DNA of 64,000 bases from Bacillota bacterium (GCA_012519025.1 JAAYQZ010000048.1:1-64000), one strand, 5' to 3'; numbered from the stretch's first letter, positions 1 to 7,974 are shown. Numbers and translations: made by a program. Notes: generated by a model not told the origin, from the letters alone.

Positions 1-105
1 CACTATCTACTTTTGACACCGGCCCACATTGTGGCCAACCCTGTCAGCACAGTAGGAATGGGTGATACCATTTCGTCTAGTTCCTATGCTACAGAGCGGC
101 ACTGA
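1..105 (+). CDS. C-terminal end of an ADP-dependent sugar kinase-like protein (partial)
   Basis: Frame 1 is open from the window edge to a TGA at 103-105 and encodes 34 residues. The stretch NPVSTVGMGDTISSSSY resembles the C-terminal signature of the ADP-dependent glucokinase/phosphofructokinase family, whose TVGxGDTISS motif carries the catalytic aspartate (GxGD). That family phosphorylates glucose or fructose-6-phosphate with ADP instead of ATP; it is best known from archaea and rare in bacteria. Only the tail is visible, so the substrate cannot be judged. Other ribokinase-fold kinases share a GxGD motif, but the flanking STV and TISS favour the ADP-dependent group. The piece is too short for the ORF track. 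The next promoter starts 29 bases after the stop, so the downstream genes are a separate unit. Confidence 0.55.
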   Translation, partial: HYLLLTPAHIVANPVSTVGMGDTISSSSYATERH

Positions 106-134
106 GAGAAATAGGTTGATTTTGCATTTGGGGC

Positions 135-163
135 TTGACATCTGTTTTTTTGCTTAGTATAAT
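135..163 (+). promoter_or_regulatory. Consensus sigma-A promoter for the tandem T-box unit
   Basis: TTGACA at 135-140 and TATAAT at 158-163 are both perfect consensus hexamers, separated by exactly 17 bases. Transcription would start near 170, just before the first T-box stem I. A full-consensus promoter suits a leader whose output is set by attenuation rather than by initiation. Confidence 0.85.
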
Positions 164-184
164 AGCAACATCCAAATAAAAAGG

Positions 185-430
185 CGATGAAGGGAAGAGT
201 AGGTACTTTCCGTGAACTTGAAGCCGTGTCAGCATATGGCGTTTCACGCAAGGTCTACAGCCACCCCGGAGCTGTGCCTGAGTGATGTATTTCAGTAAGG
301 TGCACCGGAGAAGCAACTCCGTTAACAACAGTGCAAACAGGTTTGCACTATGAGACCGCTTGCGCAAGCCGGCGGTGAAAATGGGTGGTAACACGGTACC
401 TCCGTCCCATTAGGGGCGGAGGTTTTTTAA
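185..430 (+). promoter_or_regulatory. T-box leader 1 of a tandem pair
   Basis: The leader has a stem I region with a GATGA element and an AGTA-type loop near 186-202, and an upper helix CGTGAA/TTCACG. The T-box core GGGTGGTAACACGG lies at 383-396, followed by a strong GC-rich terminator hairpin. T-boxes sense the charging of a specific tRNA and switch between terminator and antiterminator. By aligning the specifier loop with the other two leaders I would read GCC (Ala), but this depends on an uncertain helix and I do not trust it. No gene lies between this element and the second T-box, so both appear to control the same operon. Confidence 0.8.
399..428 (+). terminator. Attenuator terminator of T-box 1
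   Basis: CCTCCG-type arms pair across a short loop (CCTCCGTCCC with GGGGCGGAGG) and are followed by TTTTTT. It sits directly after the T-box core, as expected for the terminator conformation. Confidence 0.85.
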
Positions 431-444
431 TTTCATTACTGAAA

Positions 445-690
445 ATAGCGATGATGGGGAAGAAGTTTTGTGGGATTCTCTAGAGAGGAGTCGGTCGCTG
501 AAAGGCTCTGAATCCGATAAACAGGCCCCCCCTGAGCAGTTTGTGAAAGCGGAAGCTGTAAACAAACCGGATGCCTTCCGTTAACGAGGTGCCTTGGATT
601 TAGTGTCTAAGGAGTGAGGGGCCGGCCGATAGCCGGCAACTGGAGTGGTACCGCGGGAATCCCGTCTCTGGCAAAGAGGCGGGATTTTTA
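445..690 (+). promoter_or_regulatory. T-box leader 2 of a tandem pair
   Basis: This is a second complete leader. It has GATGA plus a loop element near 450-470, an AGAGAG-type upper stem I region near 481-510 closed by GGATTC/GAATCC, the core GGAGTGGTACCGCGG at 642-656, and its own terminator. Aligning the specifier loop with T-box 3 would suggest CAG (Gln), but the pairing is ambiguous and the tRNA identity should be treated as unknown. The next gene is the aminotransferase at 715. Confidence 0.88.
658..690 (+). terminator. Attenuator terminator of T-box 2
   Basis: AATCCCGTCTCT pairs with AGAGGCGGGATT over a 5-base loop and runs into a T tract. The gene SD (GGAGG at 698-702) follows at once, so readthrough is needed for expression. 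Confidence 0.85.
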
Positions 691-714
691 TCTTAGAGGA
701 GGAGTTGTAAGAGT

Positions 715-1929
715 ATGCTGCAGATGGAGCGTTTTTATGCGGAACGAGTTGGGGACATGAAAGGTTCTGACATTCGGGACGCGTTTAAATTGACAGAAGC
801 CGCTGATGTGATTTCTTTTGCCGGGGGATTTCCGGCCGTGGATGCCTTCCCGGTGTCCTTAATTGAGACTGTAATGGATGATTTGTTCCGCTGTGACTAT
901 ACAGGGCTGCAGTATGGTCCCACTGAAGGCCTGGAAGAGCTCAGGCGCCAAGTGGCTGTAATGATGGATGCTGAGAATATTCCTTCTGATGTGGACAACA
1001 TTTTAATCACCAATGGTTCCCAACAGGCTTTGGATTTGATTGCAAAAATATTTCTTGATCCTAAAGATTATGTGTTGGTGGAGCAGCCGGGGTATATTGG
1101 GGGATTAAATGCCATTGGCAACTATCAAGGGCAAATGGTGGGCATTCCCTTGGATGACGATGGTCTGAGAATCGATATTTTAGCCAATAAGCTAAAAGAA
1201 ATGTCAAATAAGGGTCGACACCCGAAATTTCTTTATACAGTGCCGAATTTTCAAAACCCCACCGGTGTGACGCTTTCTTTAGAGCGGAGGCGGGGCTTGC
1301 TGGAGTTAGCCCGTGAGTATGATTTCCTAATTTTGGAGGATAATCCATATGGCCGCATCTCTTTTGGCCAAGAACCGCTGCCCCATCTAAAAACCTTGGA
1401 TACTGAGGGCCGAGTTATATATTTGGGATCATTTTCAAAAATCCTGATTCCCGGTGCCAGGGTGGGCTGGGCTGTGGGTTTGCCCGGCGTAATTAGGCAG
1501 CTTTCCATTGCTAAACAAGGTACGGATCTTTGTTCCAGTTCGCTGGGCATGAAGCTGGTGCTGGACTGTATTATGAGCGGGGAATTGGATGGACACATAG
1601 ATTCGCTGAAGGTACTTTATAGAAGGCGACGGGACATTATGCTCGAAAGCCTTGGCCGCTATATGCCTGCGGAGGTGCGCTGGACACATCCGGAAGGTGG
1701 GTTCTTTGTCTGGTTGAGGTTGCCGTCGTATATAGACAGCCGGGCACTTTTGCCTTTTGCCTTGGAAGAAGAAAAAGTAGCCTATGTAGGTGGGAAAGGC
1801 TTTCATGTAGACGGAAGCGGACACAACACTATCAGATTAGCTTACAGCCAAGCTCCGGAATCTGATATAGCAGAGGGCATTAGAAGATTGGCCAAAGTGC
1901 TTCGCCGCCAAATTGAATCGGCCATATAA
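715..1929 (+). CDS. PLP-dependent aminotransferase, class I/II (LysN/AraT-like)
   Basis: A fold-type I aminotransferase of 404 residues, the usual length for the 2-aminoadipate/aromatic/branched-chain (LysN, MocR-catalytic-domain) group. Visible motifs are NPTG at about 181-184, the cofactor-binding EDNPY at 208-212, and SFSK with the Schiff-base lysine at about 242, followed by PGARVGW. There is no N-terminal GntR helix-turn-helix, so it is an enzyme and not a MocR regulator. The start ATG lies 12 bases after GGAGG; an in-frame ATG at 724 is an alternative. Two T-box leaders precede it and ilvD lies two genes downstream, which fits a last transamination step in amino acid synthesis. The substrate cannot be fixed from sequence; branched-chain, aromatic and aminoadipate keto acids are all possible. 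Confidence 0.85.
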   Translation: MLQMERFYAERVGDMKGSDIRDAFKLTEAADVISFAGGFPAVDAFPVSLIETVMDDLFRCDYTGLQYGPTEGLEELRRQVAVMMDAENIPSDVDNILITNGSQQALDLIAKIFLDPKDYVLVEQPGYIGGLNAIGNYQGQMVGIPLDDDGLRIDILANKLKEMSNKGRHPKFLYTVPNFQNPTGVTLSLERRRGLLELAREYDFLILEDNPYGRISFGQEPLPHLKTLDTEGRVIYLGSFSKILIPGARVGWAVGLPGVIRQLSIAKQGTDLCSSSLGMKLVLDCIMSGELDGHIDSLKVLYRRRRDIMLESLGRYMPAEVRWTHPEGGFFVWLRLPSYIDSRALLPFALEEEKVAYVGGKGFHVDGSGHNTIRLAYSQAPESDIAEGIRRLAKVLRRQIESAI

Positions 1930-2027
1930 GTCCTAAAGCAGGAAGTCCCGGCAGTCTACAGAACCTTTGTAACAATAGTTAGCCAAGATTGGCTTGTTGT
2001 GAGCTTACTTGTTGCGGAGGTAATGTG

Positions 2028-2447
2028 ATGCGAGTATTGATTTTATACAGCAAGGAAGGACGGGTTGGGGCTTTAGCAAAAGGACTTGCCAATGCACTGG
2101 AAAGAGACAATTGTTCGGTAAAGTTGATGGAAGCAGATCCTGATGGTGCCGGCCCCATTTCCGGTGCACCATATGAGCTGGTCATTTTAGGCAGTCCTTC
2201 ATTGGGTTTTTTGGGCGGGAAAATAGCCGCAGATCTAACTGCCACCAGCGCAAGGTTAAGCCGGCTGGAAGGTCGCAAGGCTGCTGCATTTGTAAGCGCT
2301 AAACTATTTGGGGCAAGCAAATCTTTGAAAGCAGTGATGGCACTCTTGGAAAAACAAGGTGCTATGGTGGAGGACTTTGCCGCCCTTGGCAGCCAATCAG
2401 ACATAGATTCTTTCAGCAAGCGGTTAGTTAGACTCATCCACAGATAG
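2028..2447 (+). CDS. Small flavodoxin-like protein
   Basis: 139 residues starting at an ATG six bases after GCGGAGG. The track start at TTG 1989 would add residues upstream of the SD and is unlikely. The N-terminus (RVLILYSKEGRVG) has the beta strand and phosphate-binding loop of a flavodoxin fold, though the loop is not the strict T/SxTGxT. A second strand, LVILGSPSLGF, matches the flavin-contact region. A flavin-binding electron carrier or FMN reductase is likely by fold; the partner is unknown. It sits between the aminotransferase and ilvD in the T-box unit, so supplying electrons to the IlvD iron-sulfur cluster is conceivable but only inference. Confidence 0.6.
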   Translation: MRVLILYSKEGRVGALAKGLANALERDNCSVKLMEADPDGAGPISGAPYELVILGSPSLGFLGGKIAADLTATSARLSRLEGRKAAAFVSAKLFGASKSLKAVMALLEKQGAMVEDFAALGSQSDIDSFSKRLVRLIHR

Positions 2448-2497
2448 TGTTTGAACAGGAAGGAGGCTGCCTTGCTTTATGGTAAGGCACTGCAAAT

Positions 2498-4156
2498 ATG
2501 AGAAGTAATGTGATGAAAAAAGGATTGGAACGGGCACCTCACCGCTCTTTGCTTAAAGCAATGGGCTACACAGACACAGAAATTCAGCAGCCAATTATCG
2601 GGATAGCTAACGCTGCCAACAGCATTGTACCCGGACACATTGATCTAGATAAGATAACTGATGCCGTAGAAGCCGGAATCCGCACAGCCGGAGGCACGCC
2701 GGTTCGATTTGGTACTATCGGCGTTTGTGATGGGATCGCCATGGGACATCAAGGTATGCGCTATTCACTGGCAAGCCGGGAGCTGATTGCCGATTCAGTG
2801 GAAATCATGGCAGAAGCCCATGCTTTTGATGGTTTAGTCTTGATTCCCAACTGCGATAAGATTGTCCCCGGTATGCTCATGGCTGCGGCCAGAATCAATA
2901 TCCCAACGATTTTGGTCAGCGGCGGTCCGATGTTGGCAGGGAGGTATCGCGGTGAGAATGTTGATTTAAATACCGTCTTTGAAGCAGTAGGAGCGGTACA
3001 GGCTGGTAGAATGTCCTTGGATGAACTAAAGGAACTGGAAGATGAGGCCTGCCCCGGGTGCGGCAGCTGTGCCGGTATGTTTACCGCCAATTCTATGAAT
3101 TGTTTGGCAGAAGTACTGGGATTGGCTTTGCCGGGCAATGGGACTGTGCCTGCTGTCAGTGCCGCTAGAATTCGACTGGCTAAGACCGCCGGTGTGCAGG
3201 TTATGGCCCTGGTGGAGGCAGGACTTAAGCCGCGAGACATAATGAACGAAAGTGCATTTCGCAACGCTTTAACGGTGGATATGGCATTAGGATGTTCCAC
3301 CAACACCGTTCTGCATTTGCCTGCTGTAGCACATGAAGTCGGTCTTGAACTGTCCTTAAGTTTAGTTAATGAGATCAGCGAGGTAACACCCCATCTTTGC
3401 CACTTACGACCGGGTGGAGATCACCACTTGGCTGATCTGCATGAGGCAGGAGGAATTCCGGCAGTAATTAAAGAGCTTGGTAGTGCCGATCTTGTGGATC
3501 TTTTTTGCAAGACCGTCACGTTAAAGACCCATGGGGAAAATGTACAAAATGTGGTTACCTTAAAAGAAGATGTGATTCGCACAGTAAAAGACCCATATCA
3601 TGAAAAAGGCGGTTTGGCCGTCTTGTGGGGTAATATTGCACCTGAAGGAGGAGTTGTGAAGCAGGCAGCTGTTCGTCCCGAGATGCTTACCCATAAAGGA
3701 CCTGCTCGGGTATTTGATTCAGAAGAAACAGCTGTAAATGCCATTTTAAACGGCAAGATCCGGCCCGGGGATGTTATTGTGATCCGTTATGAAGGTCCAA
3801 AAGGCGGCCCGGGAATGCGGGAGATGCTTACTCCTACCTCCGCGGTGGTGGGCATGGGGTTGGATGATTCTGTTGCTTTAATCACCGATGGGCGTTTTTC
3901 GGGTGCAACCCGGGGCGCTGCCATTGGGCACATATCGCCAGAGGCTGCAGAAGGCGGCCCCATTGCGTTTATCAAAGAAGGCGATGAAATTGCAATTGAC
4001 ATACCCAACCAAAGCATTGAACTTGCGGTATCTAAAGACGAACTTCAGGAGCGCAAAGCCACCTGGCAGCCGGTGAAAAGGGATATTAAAGGATATTTGG
4101 CCCGTTATGCACAGCTGGTTACCTCTGCAGCAACTGGAGCGATTCTAAATGAGTAA
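2498..4156 (+). CDS. ilvD: Dihydroxy-acid dehydratase
   Basis: 552 residues, typical of IlvD. It dehydrates 2,3-dihydroxy-isovalerate and 2,3-dihydroxy-3-methylvalerate to the keto acids that precede valine, leucine and isoleucine. Likely cluster ligands are Cys119 ([10 protein letters not shown]) and the CPGCGSC segment at 185-191. The position where plant-type [2Fe-2S] enzymes carry a third cysteine is [10 protein letters not shown] here, with no Cys. The GGPGM motif near the C-terminus is present. The start [16 protein letters not shown] matches the family N-terminus. The SD AGGAAGGAGG lies about 30 bases upstream, further than usual. ilvD is separate from the ilvBNC-leu operon further downstream and answers to different T-boxes. 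Confidence 0.96.
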   Translation: MRSNVMKKGLERAPHRSLLKAMGYTDTEIQQPIIGIANAANSIVPGHIDLDKITDAVEAGIRTAGGTPVRFGTIGVCDGIAMGHQGMRYSLASRELIADSVEIMAEAHAFDGLVLIPNCDKIVPGMLMAAARINIPTILVSGGPMLAGRYRGENVDLNTVFEAVGAVQAGRMSLDELKELEDEACPGCGSCAGMFTANSMNCLAEVLGLALPGNGTVPAVSAARIRLAKTAGVQVMALVEAGLKPRDIMNESAFRNALTVDMALGCSTNTVLHLPAVAHEVGLELSLSLVNEISEVTPHLCHLRPGGDHHLADLHEAGGIPAVIKELGSADLVDLFCKTVTLKTHGENVQNVVTLKEDVIRTVKDPYHEKGGLAVLWGNIAPEGGVVKQAAVRPEMLTHKGPARVFDSEETAVNAILNGKIRPGDVIVIRYEGPKGGPGMREMLTPTSAVVGMGLDDSVALITDGRFSGATRGAAIGHISPEAAEGGPIAFIKEGDEIAIDIPNQSIELAVSKDELQERKATWQPVKRDIKGYLARYAQLVTSAATGAILNE

Positions 4157-4196
4157 GATCTAGCTCTTTTTATCTCACAAAAGAGGGGGAACAGCT

Positions 4197-4418
4197 TTGG
4201 AAGGCTTGGTGGAAGTGGCCCAATACAATACCATCATCGAGGCGGAGATGGCCAAAGGAAGGCTTGAGGCCTACGGCATCGATGCTGTGTTGACTGATCA
4301 GGCGCTGGCTAGGATCTATCCGGGAGCAACACATACTTTTGCAAGCATCAGACTGCTTGTAAAAGCTGAAGATGCGGCACTCGCAGAAGAGATGCTTAAG
4401 CCTTTGGAAGATGATTGA
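4197..4418 (+). CDS. DUF2007-domain small protein
   Basis: 73 residues from a TTG start six bases after AGAGGGGGA. The pattern LVEVAQYNTIIEAEMAKGRLEAYGI, then a variable middle and a LLVKAEDAALAEEML ending, is the DUF2007 (putative signal-transducing protein) fold: a small alpha/beta domain found alone or fused to others. The biochemical role of DUF2007 is not established. It sits between ilvD and the DegT-family aminotransferase with 37-40 base gaps and is probably cotranscribed with them. No transmembrane or metal-binding residues are visible. Confidence 0.75.
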   Translation: MEGLVEVAQYNTIIEAEMAKGRLEAYGIDAVLTDQALARIYPGATHTFASIRLLVKAEDAALAEEMLKPLEDD

Positions 4419-4455
4419 ATGATTTAATCCAACTCAGCCCGGAGGTGTAAACGAA

Positions 4456-5637
4456 ATGGTAAAAAAAAGCGAACTTTACAATCAGATGCCCAAAGAATGG
4501 TATTTTGGTCCGGCTATTGATGATGAGGAAATTGAGGCTGTAACCCGAGTTTTGCGTTCAACAAGGCTCACCCAACTTACAAGCAGTGTGGTGGGTGAGT
4601 TTGAACAGGCCTTTGCCGACTATGTGGGTGCACGGGAGGCAGTTGCTCTAAATTCTGGTACAGCGGCTCTGCATACTACCCTAACAGCTTTGGGCATTGG
4701 GCCCGGGGACGAAGTGATTGTGCCGGCATTTACATTCATCGGCACTGTCGGCCCTGTAATGCAGGCAGGTGCTGTACCGGTATTTGCTGATATTGAACCT
4801 GATACTTACTGTTTATCGGTGGAGGCAACTGCTGCCAAGATTACTTCCCGCACAAAAGCGATTATCTCCGTCGATCTATTTGGCCACCCGGCCGATCTTG
4901 ATCCTATACGTGAACTAGCAGATAAGCACGGCCTCTTTTTGCTCGATGACGCCTGTCAGTCCCATGGAGCCAAGTATAAAGGAAAATATTTAGGGAGCAT
5001 TGCTCCTGTCTCGTGTTTTAGTTTTCAAGAAACTAAAAACATGACTACCGGTGAAGGGGGCATGATTACCACTGATGATGGCGACCTTGCTGAACTTTGC
5101 CGTTCAATTCGTCACCACGGCGGGCAAAGCGGAGGTATGATAGGCCGGGTTGGCTATAACTACAGATTAACGGCCCTACAGGCCGCCGTAGGGCTTGTAC
5201 AGCTTAGCAAACTCGAATCTGCCAACCATACCAGAAGGTCCATCGCCGCCATATACCATGAGGCTCTTGCCGGTTTGGAACTGCAGCTGCCTTTAGAAAA
5301 ACCCTACGCACAAAGTGTTTATCATGTATATTCATTTCTTCTACCTAGTCGGTTGGCCCCAAAACGCGATGCCATCATTGAAGATTTGAACGTAAATCGG
5401 GTGCCGGCCCATGCGATTTACGCAAAACCCGTTTTCGCCAACCCGGTGTTTGAAAAACTTGATGATTCTTTTACATGCCCTGCTGCAAAGGATGTGGCCA
5501 ATAGGGTCATTTCCCTGCCTATAGCCCATTCCATGCCTTTAGATTTAGCCGAAAAAGTGGGGGAGCTCACTAAGATTATCTTGACAGAACATATGGCTTC
5601 AAAGGAAACTGCCGCCCAAGATAGATCTTTAGGTTAA
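4456..5637 (+). CDS. DegT/DnrJ/EryC1/StrS-family aminotransferase
   Basis: 393 residues with the complete sugar-aminotransferase signature. GTAALH near 68-73 holds the cofactor phosphate, DDACQSHGA near 164-172 stacks on PLP, and QETKNMTTGEGGM carries the Schiff-base lysine at about 194. These enzymes usually transfer an amino group to a nucleotide-linked keto-sugar in surface polysaccharide or antibiotic synthesis. No nucleotide-sugar genes lie next to it, so the substrate is unknown; a few family members act on small keto acids or inositol derivatives. The start ATG follows CGGAGGTG with good spacing. It is the last gene of the first T-box unit, with a new promoter 9 bases after its stop. 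Confidence 0.9.
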   Translation: MVKKSELYNQMPKEWYFGPAIDDEEIEAVTRVLRSTRLTQLTSSVVGEFEQAFADYVGAREAVALNSGTAALHTTLTALGIGPGDEVIVPAFTFIGTVGPVMQAGAVPVFADIEPDTYCLSVEATAAKITSRTKAIISVDLFGHPADLDPIRELADKHGLFLLDDACQSHGAKYKGKYLGSIAPVSCFSFQETKNMTTGEGGMITTDDGDLAELCRSIRHHGGQSGGMIGRVGYNYRLTALQAAVGLVQLSKLESANHTRRSIAAIYHEALAGLELQLPLEKPYAQSVYHVYSFLLPSRLAPKRDAIIEDLNVNRVPAHAIYAKPVFANPVFEKLDDSFTCPAAKDVANRVISLPIAHSMPLDLAEKVGELTKIILTEHMASKETAAQDRSLG

Positions 5638-5645
5638 GAACACCC

Positions 5646-5675
5646 TTGACAGCTGGTATGATTTTGTTCTATGCT
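5646..5675 (+). promoter_or_regulatory. Promoter for the SAM riboswitch-metY unit
   Basis: TTGACA at 5646-5651 is perfect; TATGCT at 5670-5675 is a fair -10 at 18-base spacing. It lies just after the DegT gene stop and just before the riboswitch. Confidence 0.7.
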
Positions 5676-5702
5676 TGGATAAATATAAAAATATAGTTGC
5701 TG

Positions 5703-5869
5703 CTCTTATCAAGAGAGGCGGAGGGACTGGCCCGATGAAGCCCGGCAACCAATGGCAATATTGCCATAAGGTGCCAATTCCTGCTGGAGTTTCCAGAAAG
5801 ATAAGAGGGGAGCATTGTCCACTGCCTTTATGATGCTAACCTCTTCTTTTTGGAAGAGGTTTTATTTTT
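5703..5869 (+). promoter_or_regulatory. SAM-I riboswitch (S-box) with terminator
   Basis: The aptamer runs from 5703 to 5807. P1 is formed by CTCTTATC and GATAAGAG, and the conserved S-box core includes GAGGGACTGGCCCGATGAAG, CCCGGCAACC and GGTGCCAATTCC. A terminator hairpin (AACCTCTTC with GAAGAGGTT, then T-rich) lies at 5838-5869. Bound SAM is expected to free the terminator and stop transcription, so metY is expressed when SAM is scarce. Confidence 0.96.
5838..5869 (+). terminator. Expression-platform terminator of the SAM riboswitch
   Basis: AACCTCTTC and GAAGAGGTT pair over a short T-rich loop and are followed by TTTATTTTT. It lies 37 bases upstream of the metY start. Confidence 0.88.
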
Positions 5870-5905
5870 GAAAAGACCTTTAGCAGCAGCGGAGGAGGAA
5901 AAACG

Positions 5906-7186
5906 TTGGAGAAAAAATCCCTTGATACACTGTGTGTTCACGGAGGCTATGTGCCCCTGGACGGAGAAAGCCGGGTTGCGCCCATCTTTCAATCAACAGC
6001 CTTTAGTTTTAATAATGCTGATCATGTAGCTGCTTTGTTTGACTTGGAAAAAGAAGGTCATATGTATTCCAGAATATCGAATCCGACGGTGGAGATCTTA
6101 GAAAAGAAAATAGCCTCCCTTGAAGGGGGTGTTGGCGCACTTTGTACATCCTCCGGCCAGGCCGCGACCTTACTGGCTGTGCTTACCATTTGCTCTGAGG
6201 GGGATCATATAGTTGCTTTTAACAATATTTACGGGGGAACGTTCACCCTGTTCAGTTCTACTTTAAAAGGGCTGGGTATTGACACAACCTTTGTGGATTT
6301 AAATGCACAAGATGAGGACATTTCTAAGCTAATTCACCCCAACACTAAATTATTGTTCGGTGAGACGATTGCCAACCCCCTGGGGCAAGTTTTAGATATT
6401 AGGAGATTTGCCAATCTGGCACATAAACACGGCATTCCACTGGTAGTAGACAATACATTTCCAACTCCGGTTTTATCGAGACCGTTCGAATTTGGAGCAG
6501 ATATTGTTACCCATTCCACTACAAAGTACTTAGATGGGCACGCTACTTCTGTCGGTGGTGCCATCGTAGACAGCGGCAGCTTTGATTGGGAAAACGGGAA
6601 GTTTCCTGGTCTGACGGAAAAGGATCCCAGCTACCATGGGCTAAGTTACACGGAAAAATTCGGCAAAAAGGCGTTTATCCAACGGGCGAGGGTGGTGTTT
6701 CTGCGGGATTTGGGTACCTCTATGAGTCCGTTCAATGCATTTTTAACCAATTTGGGAATTGAGACCTTAGCCCTGCGTATGGAAAAACACTCAACAAACG
6801 CCCTGACTGTTGCCAAATACTTAGAATCAAATCCGTACGTTGAATGGGTAAACTACCCATTATTGGAGTCCAGTCCAGACTATTCGCTGGCCCAGGAGTA
6901 TTTGGCAGATGGTGCAAGCGGTGTGGTGACCTTTGCGATCAAGGGTGGGATAGAACAAGGCAAACAGTTTATTGACAATCTCGAGCTTGTCAGTTTAGCA
7001 GTGCACGTCGGTGATGTGAGAAGTTTGGTTCTCCATCCGGCAAGTACAACACATAGGCAGCTTTCGGCCGAGGATAAAAAGATAGCGGGGATTGCCGACA
7101 ACATGATTAGGCTCTCTGTGGGAATCGAGGATGTTCAGGAGATCATACGGGATATTGAAAACGCCTTACGAAAAAGCCAAAGGTGA
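5906..7186 (+). CDS. metY: O-acetylhomoserine sulfhydrylase
   Basis: 426 residues of the Cys/Met metabolism PLP family, at the long end typical of MetY-type O-acetyl-L-homoserine aminocarboxypropyltransferases (about 425) rather than MetB/MetC (about 380). It condenses O-acetylhomoserine with sulfide to homocysteine. The Schiff-base lysine is about residue 207 in THSTTKYLDGHATSVGG, and SRISNPT near 55-61 is the phosphate-binding region. The TTG start is chosen because GGAGGAGG lies 8 bases upstream and the protein begins with the family-typical LDTLCVHGG. The upstream SAM-I riboswitch supports a methionine role. No metX homolog is in this window. Confidence 0.93.
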   Translation: MEKKSLDTLCVHGGYVPLDGESRVAPIFQSTAFSFNNADHVAALFDLEKEGHMYSRISNPTVEILEKKIASLEGGVGALCTSSGQAATLLAVLTICSEGDHIVAFNNIYGGTFTLFSSTLKGLGIDTTFVDLNAQDEDISKLIHPNTKLLFGETIANPLGQVLDIRRFANLAHKHGIPLVVDNTFPTPVLSRPFEFGADIVTHSTTKYLDGHATSVGGAIVDSGSFDWENGKFPGLTEKDPSYHGLSYTEKFGKKAFIQRARVVFLRDLGTSMSPFNAFLTNLGIETLALRMEKHSTNALTVAKYLESNPYVEWVNYPLLESSPDYSLAQEYLADGASGVVTFAIKGGIEQGKQFIDNLELVSLAVHVGDVRSLVLHPASTTHRQLSAEDKKIAGIADNMIRLSVGIEDVQEIIRDIENALRKSQR

Positions 7187-7240
7187 TCATGGCAAGCCAT
7201 GGGGTAGTCCTGTTGCTGCAGCCGACAAAGGGCAGTGCTG

Positions 7241-7270
7241 TTAACACATTGTGACAATTTGTGGTATAAT
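7241..7270 (+). promoter_or_regulatory. Promoter for the flavodoxin-nitroreductase unit
   Basis: TTAACA at 7241-7246 and a perfect TATAAT at 7265-7270 with 18-base spacing. It opens a leader of about 155 bases before the next start codon. Confidence 0.7.
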
Positions 7271-7285
7271 ATAGTCAAAGGAATT

Positions 7286-7420
7286 TCAACTCACTTGTAA
7301 ATGACGGAACCGTCTGTTCGGGAAGTTGATAGTAAACGGGATGCATGATGCTAATGGGTAAAGTCCTTAATAATCTAAGCTAGCGGAATCGGCAGGTTCG
7401 GAAACCAACTTTTAGCTTAG
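7286..7420 (+). promoter_or_regulatory. Structured 5' leader of unknown class
   Basis: Three helices can be drawn by eye: TCAACT (7286-7291) with AGTTGA (7324-7329) enclosing a small GACG/CGTC hairpin; a perfect 8-bp stem CTAAGCTA (7375-7382) with TAGCTTAG (7413-7420); and GGTT/AACC (7395-7406) inside it. The last helix directly abuts the SD AGGGGGGAGC, so folding could control access by the ribosome. I compared it by eye with the T-box, SAM, FMN, TPP, cobalamin, glycine, lysine, fluoride, c-di-GMP, THF and ZTP patterns I remember and matched none. It may be an uncharacterised cis-regulatory RNA or simply a stable leader. Confidence 0.45.
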
Positions 7421-7434
7421 GGGGGAGCTATCCC

Positions 7435-7974
7435 ATGAAAATTCTGGTTGTCTACGATTCGTATTTCGGCAACACGAGACAAGTAGCCCAGGTCATCAGC
7501 GAGGCCCTAAGTCCATACGGATCTGTTCGGATGTGTCAAGTGTGTGATGAGACAAGCAAAAAGCTAGACAAGGTTGAACTGCTCATAGTTGGATCCCCAA
7601 CCAGGGCGTTTCGGGCAACCAAAGCCATTAATGCATTTTTGGACAAGATTCCCATCGGCGGACTTAAAGGTGTCAAGACACTTGCTTTTGATACCAGGCT
7701 CTCCGCAGTGGAGACAGATTCCGGTCTGTTGAATGCACTGTCTGCTGTATTTGGCTGTGCAGCCGCGCCCATCGCTGAAAAACTGAAGCGGAAAGGTGGT
7801 GAGCTGCTGGCACCTCCCGAAGGGTTTTTTGTAAAGGAGTCGGAAGGTCCTTTAAAGAGTGAAGAACTGGAGCGGGCAGTCAATTGGGTGCAAAAAGCCG
7901 TGGGATCGTTTTACAGCAGCACAGTGATACATGGAGCGGATGAGACCACTGGGTCCGCGCCTTTAGCACACTGA
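7435..7974 (+). CDS. Flavodoxin-family protein
   Basis: 179 residues. The N-terminus KILVVYDSYFGNTRQVAQVI has the flavodoxin FMN phosphate-binding loop (SYFGNTRQ in place of the usual S/TxTGNTE), and LLIVGSPTRAFRATK matches the second FMN loop. It probably binds FMN and carries electrons or acts as a quinone or nitroso reductase. The C-terminal 25 or so residues look like a low-complexity tail. The ATG lies about 8 bases after AGGGGGGAGC. A nitroreductase follows 107 bases downstream, so the two may form a flavin redox pair. The leader is structured and preceded by its own promoter. Confidence 0.8.
   Translation: MKILVVYDSYFGNTRQVAQVISEALSPYGSVRMCQVCDETSKKLDKVELLIVGSPTRAFRATKAINAFLDKIPIGGLKGVKTLAFDTRLSAVETDSGLLNALSAVFGCAAAPIAEKLKRKGGELLAPPEGFFVKESEGPLKSEELERAVNWVQKAVGSFYSSTVIHGADETTGSAPLAH

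Noticed and set aside
89-394. 101-residue minus-strand ORF over T-box 1
   Set aside because: The region is a T-box leader on the plus strand, and the ORF has no SD and no similarity.
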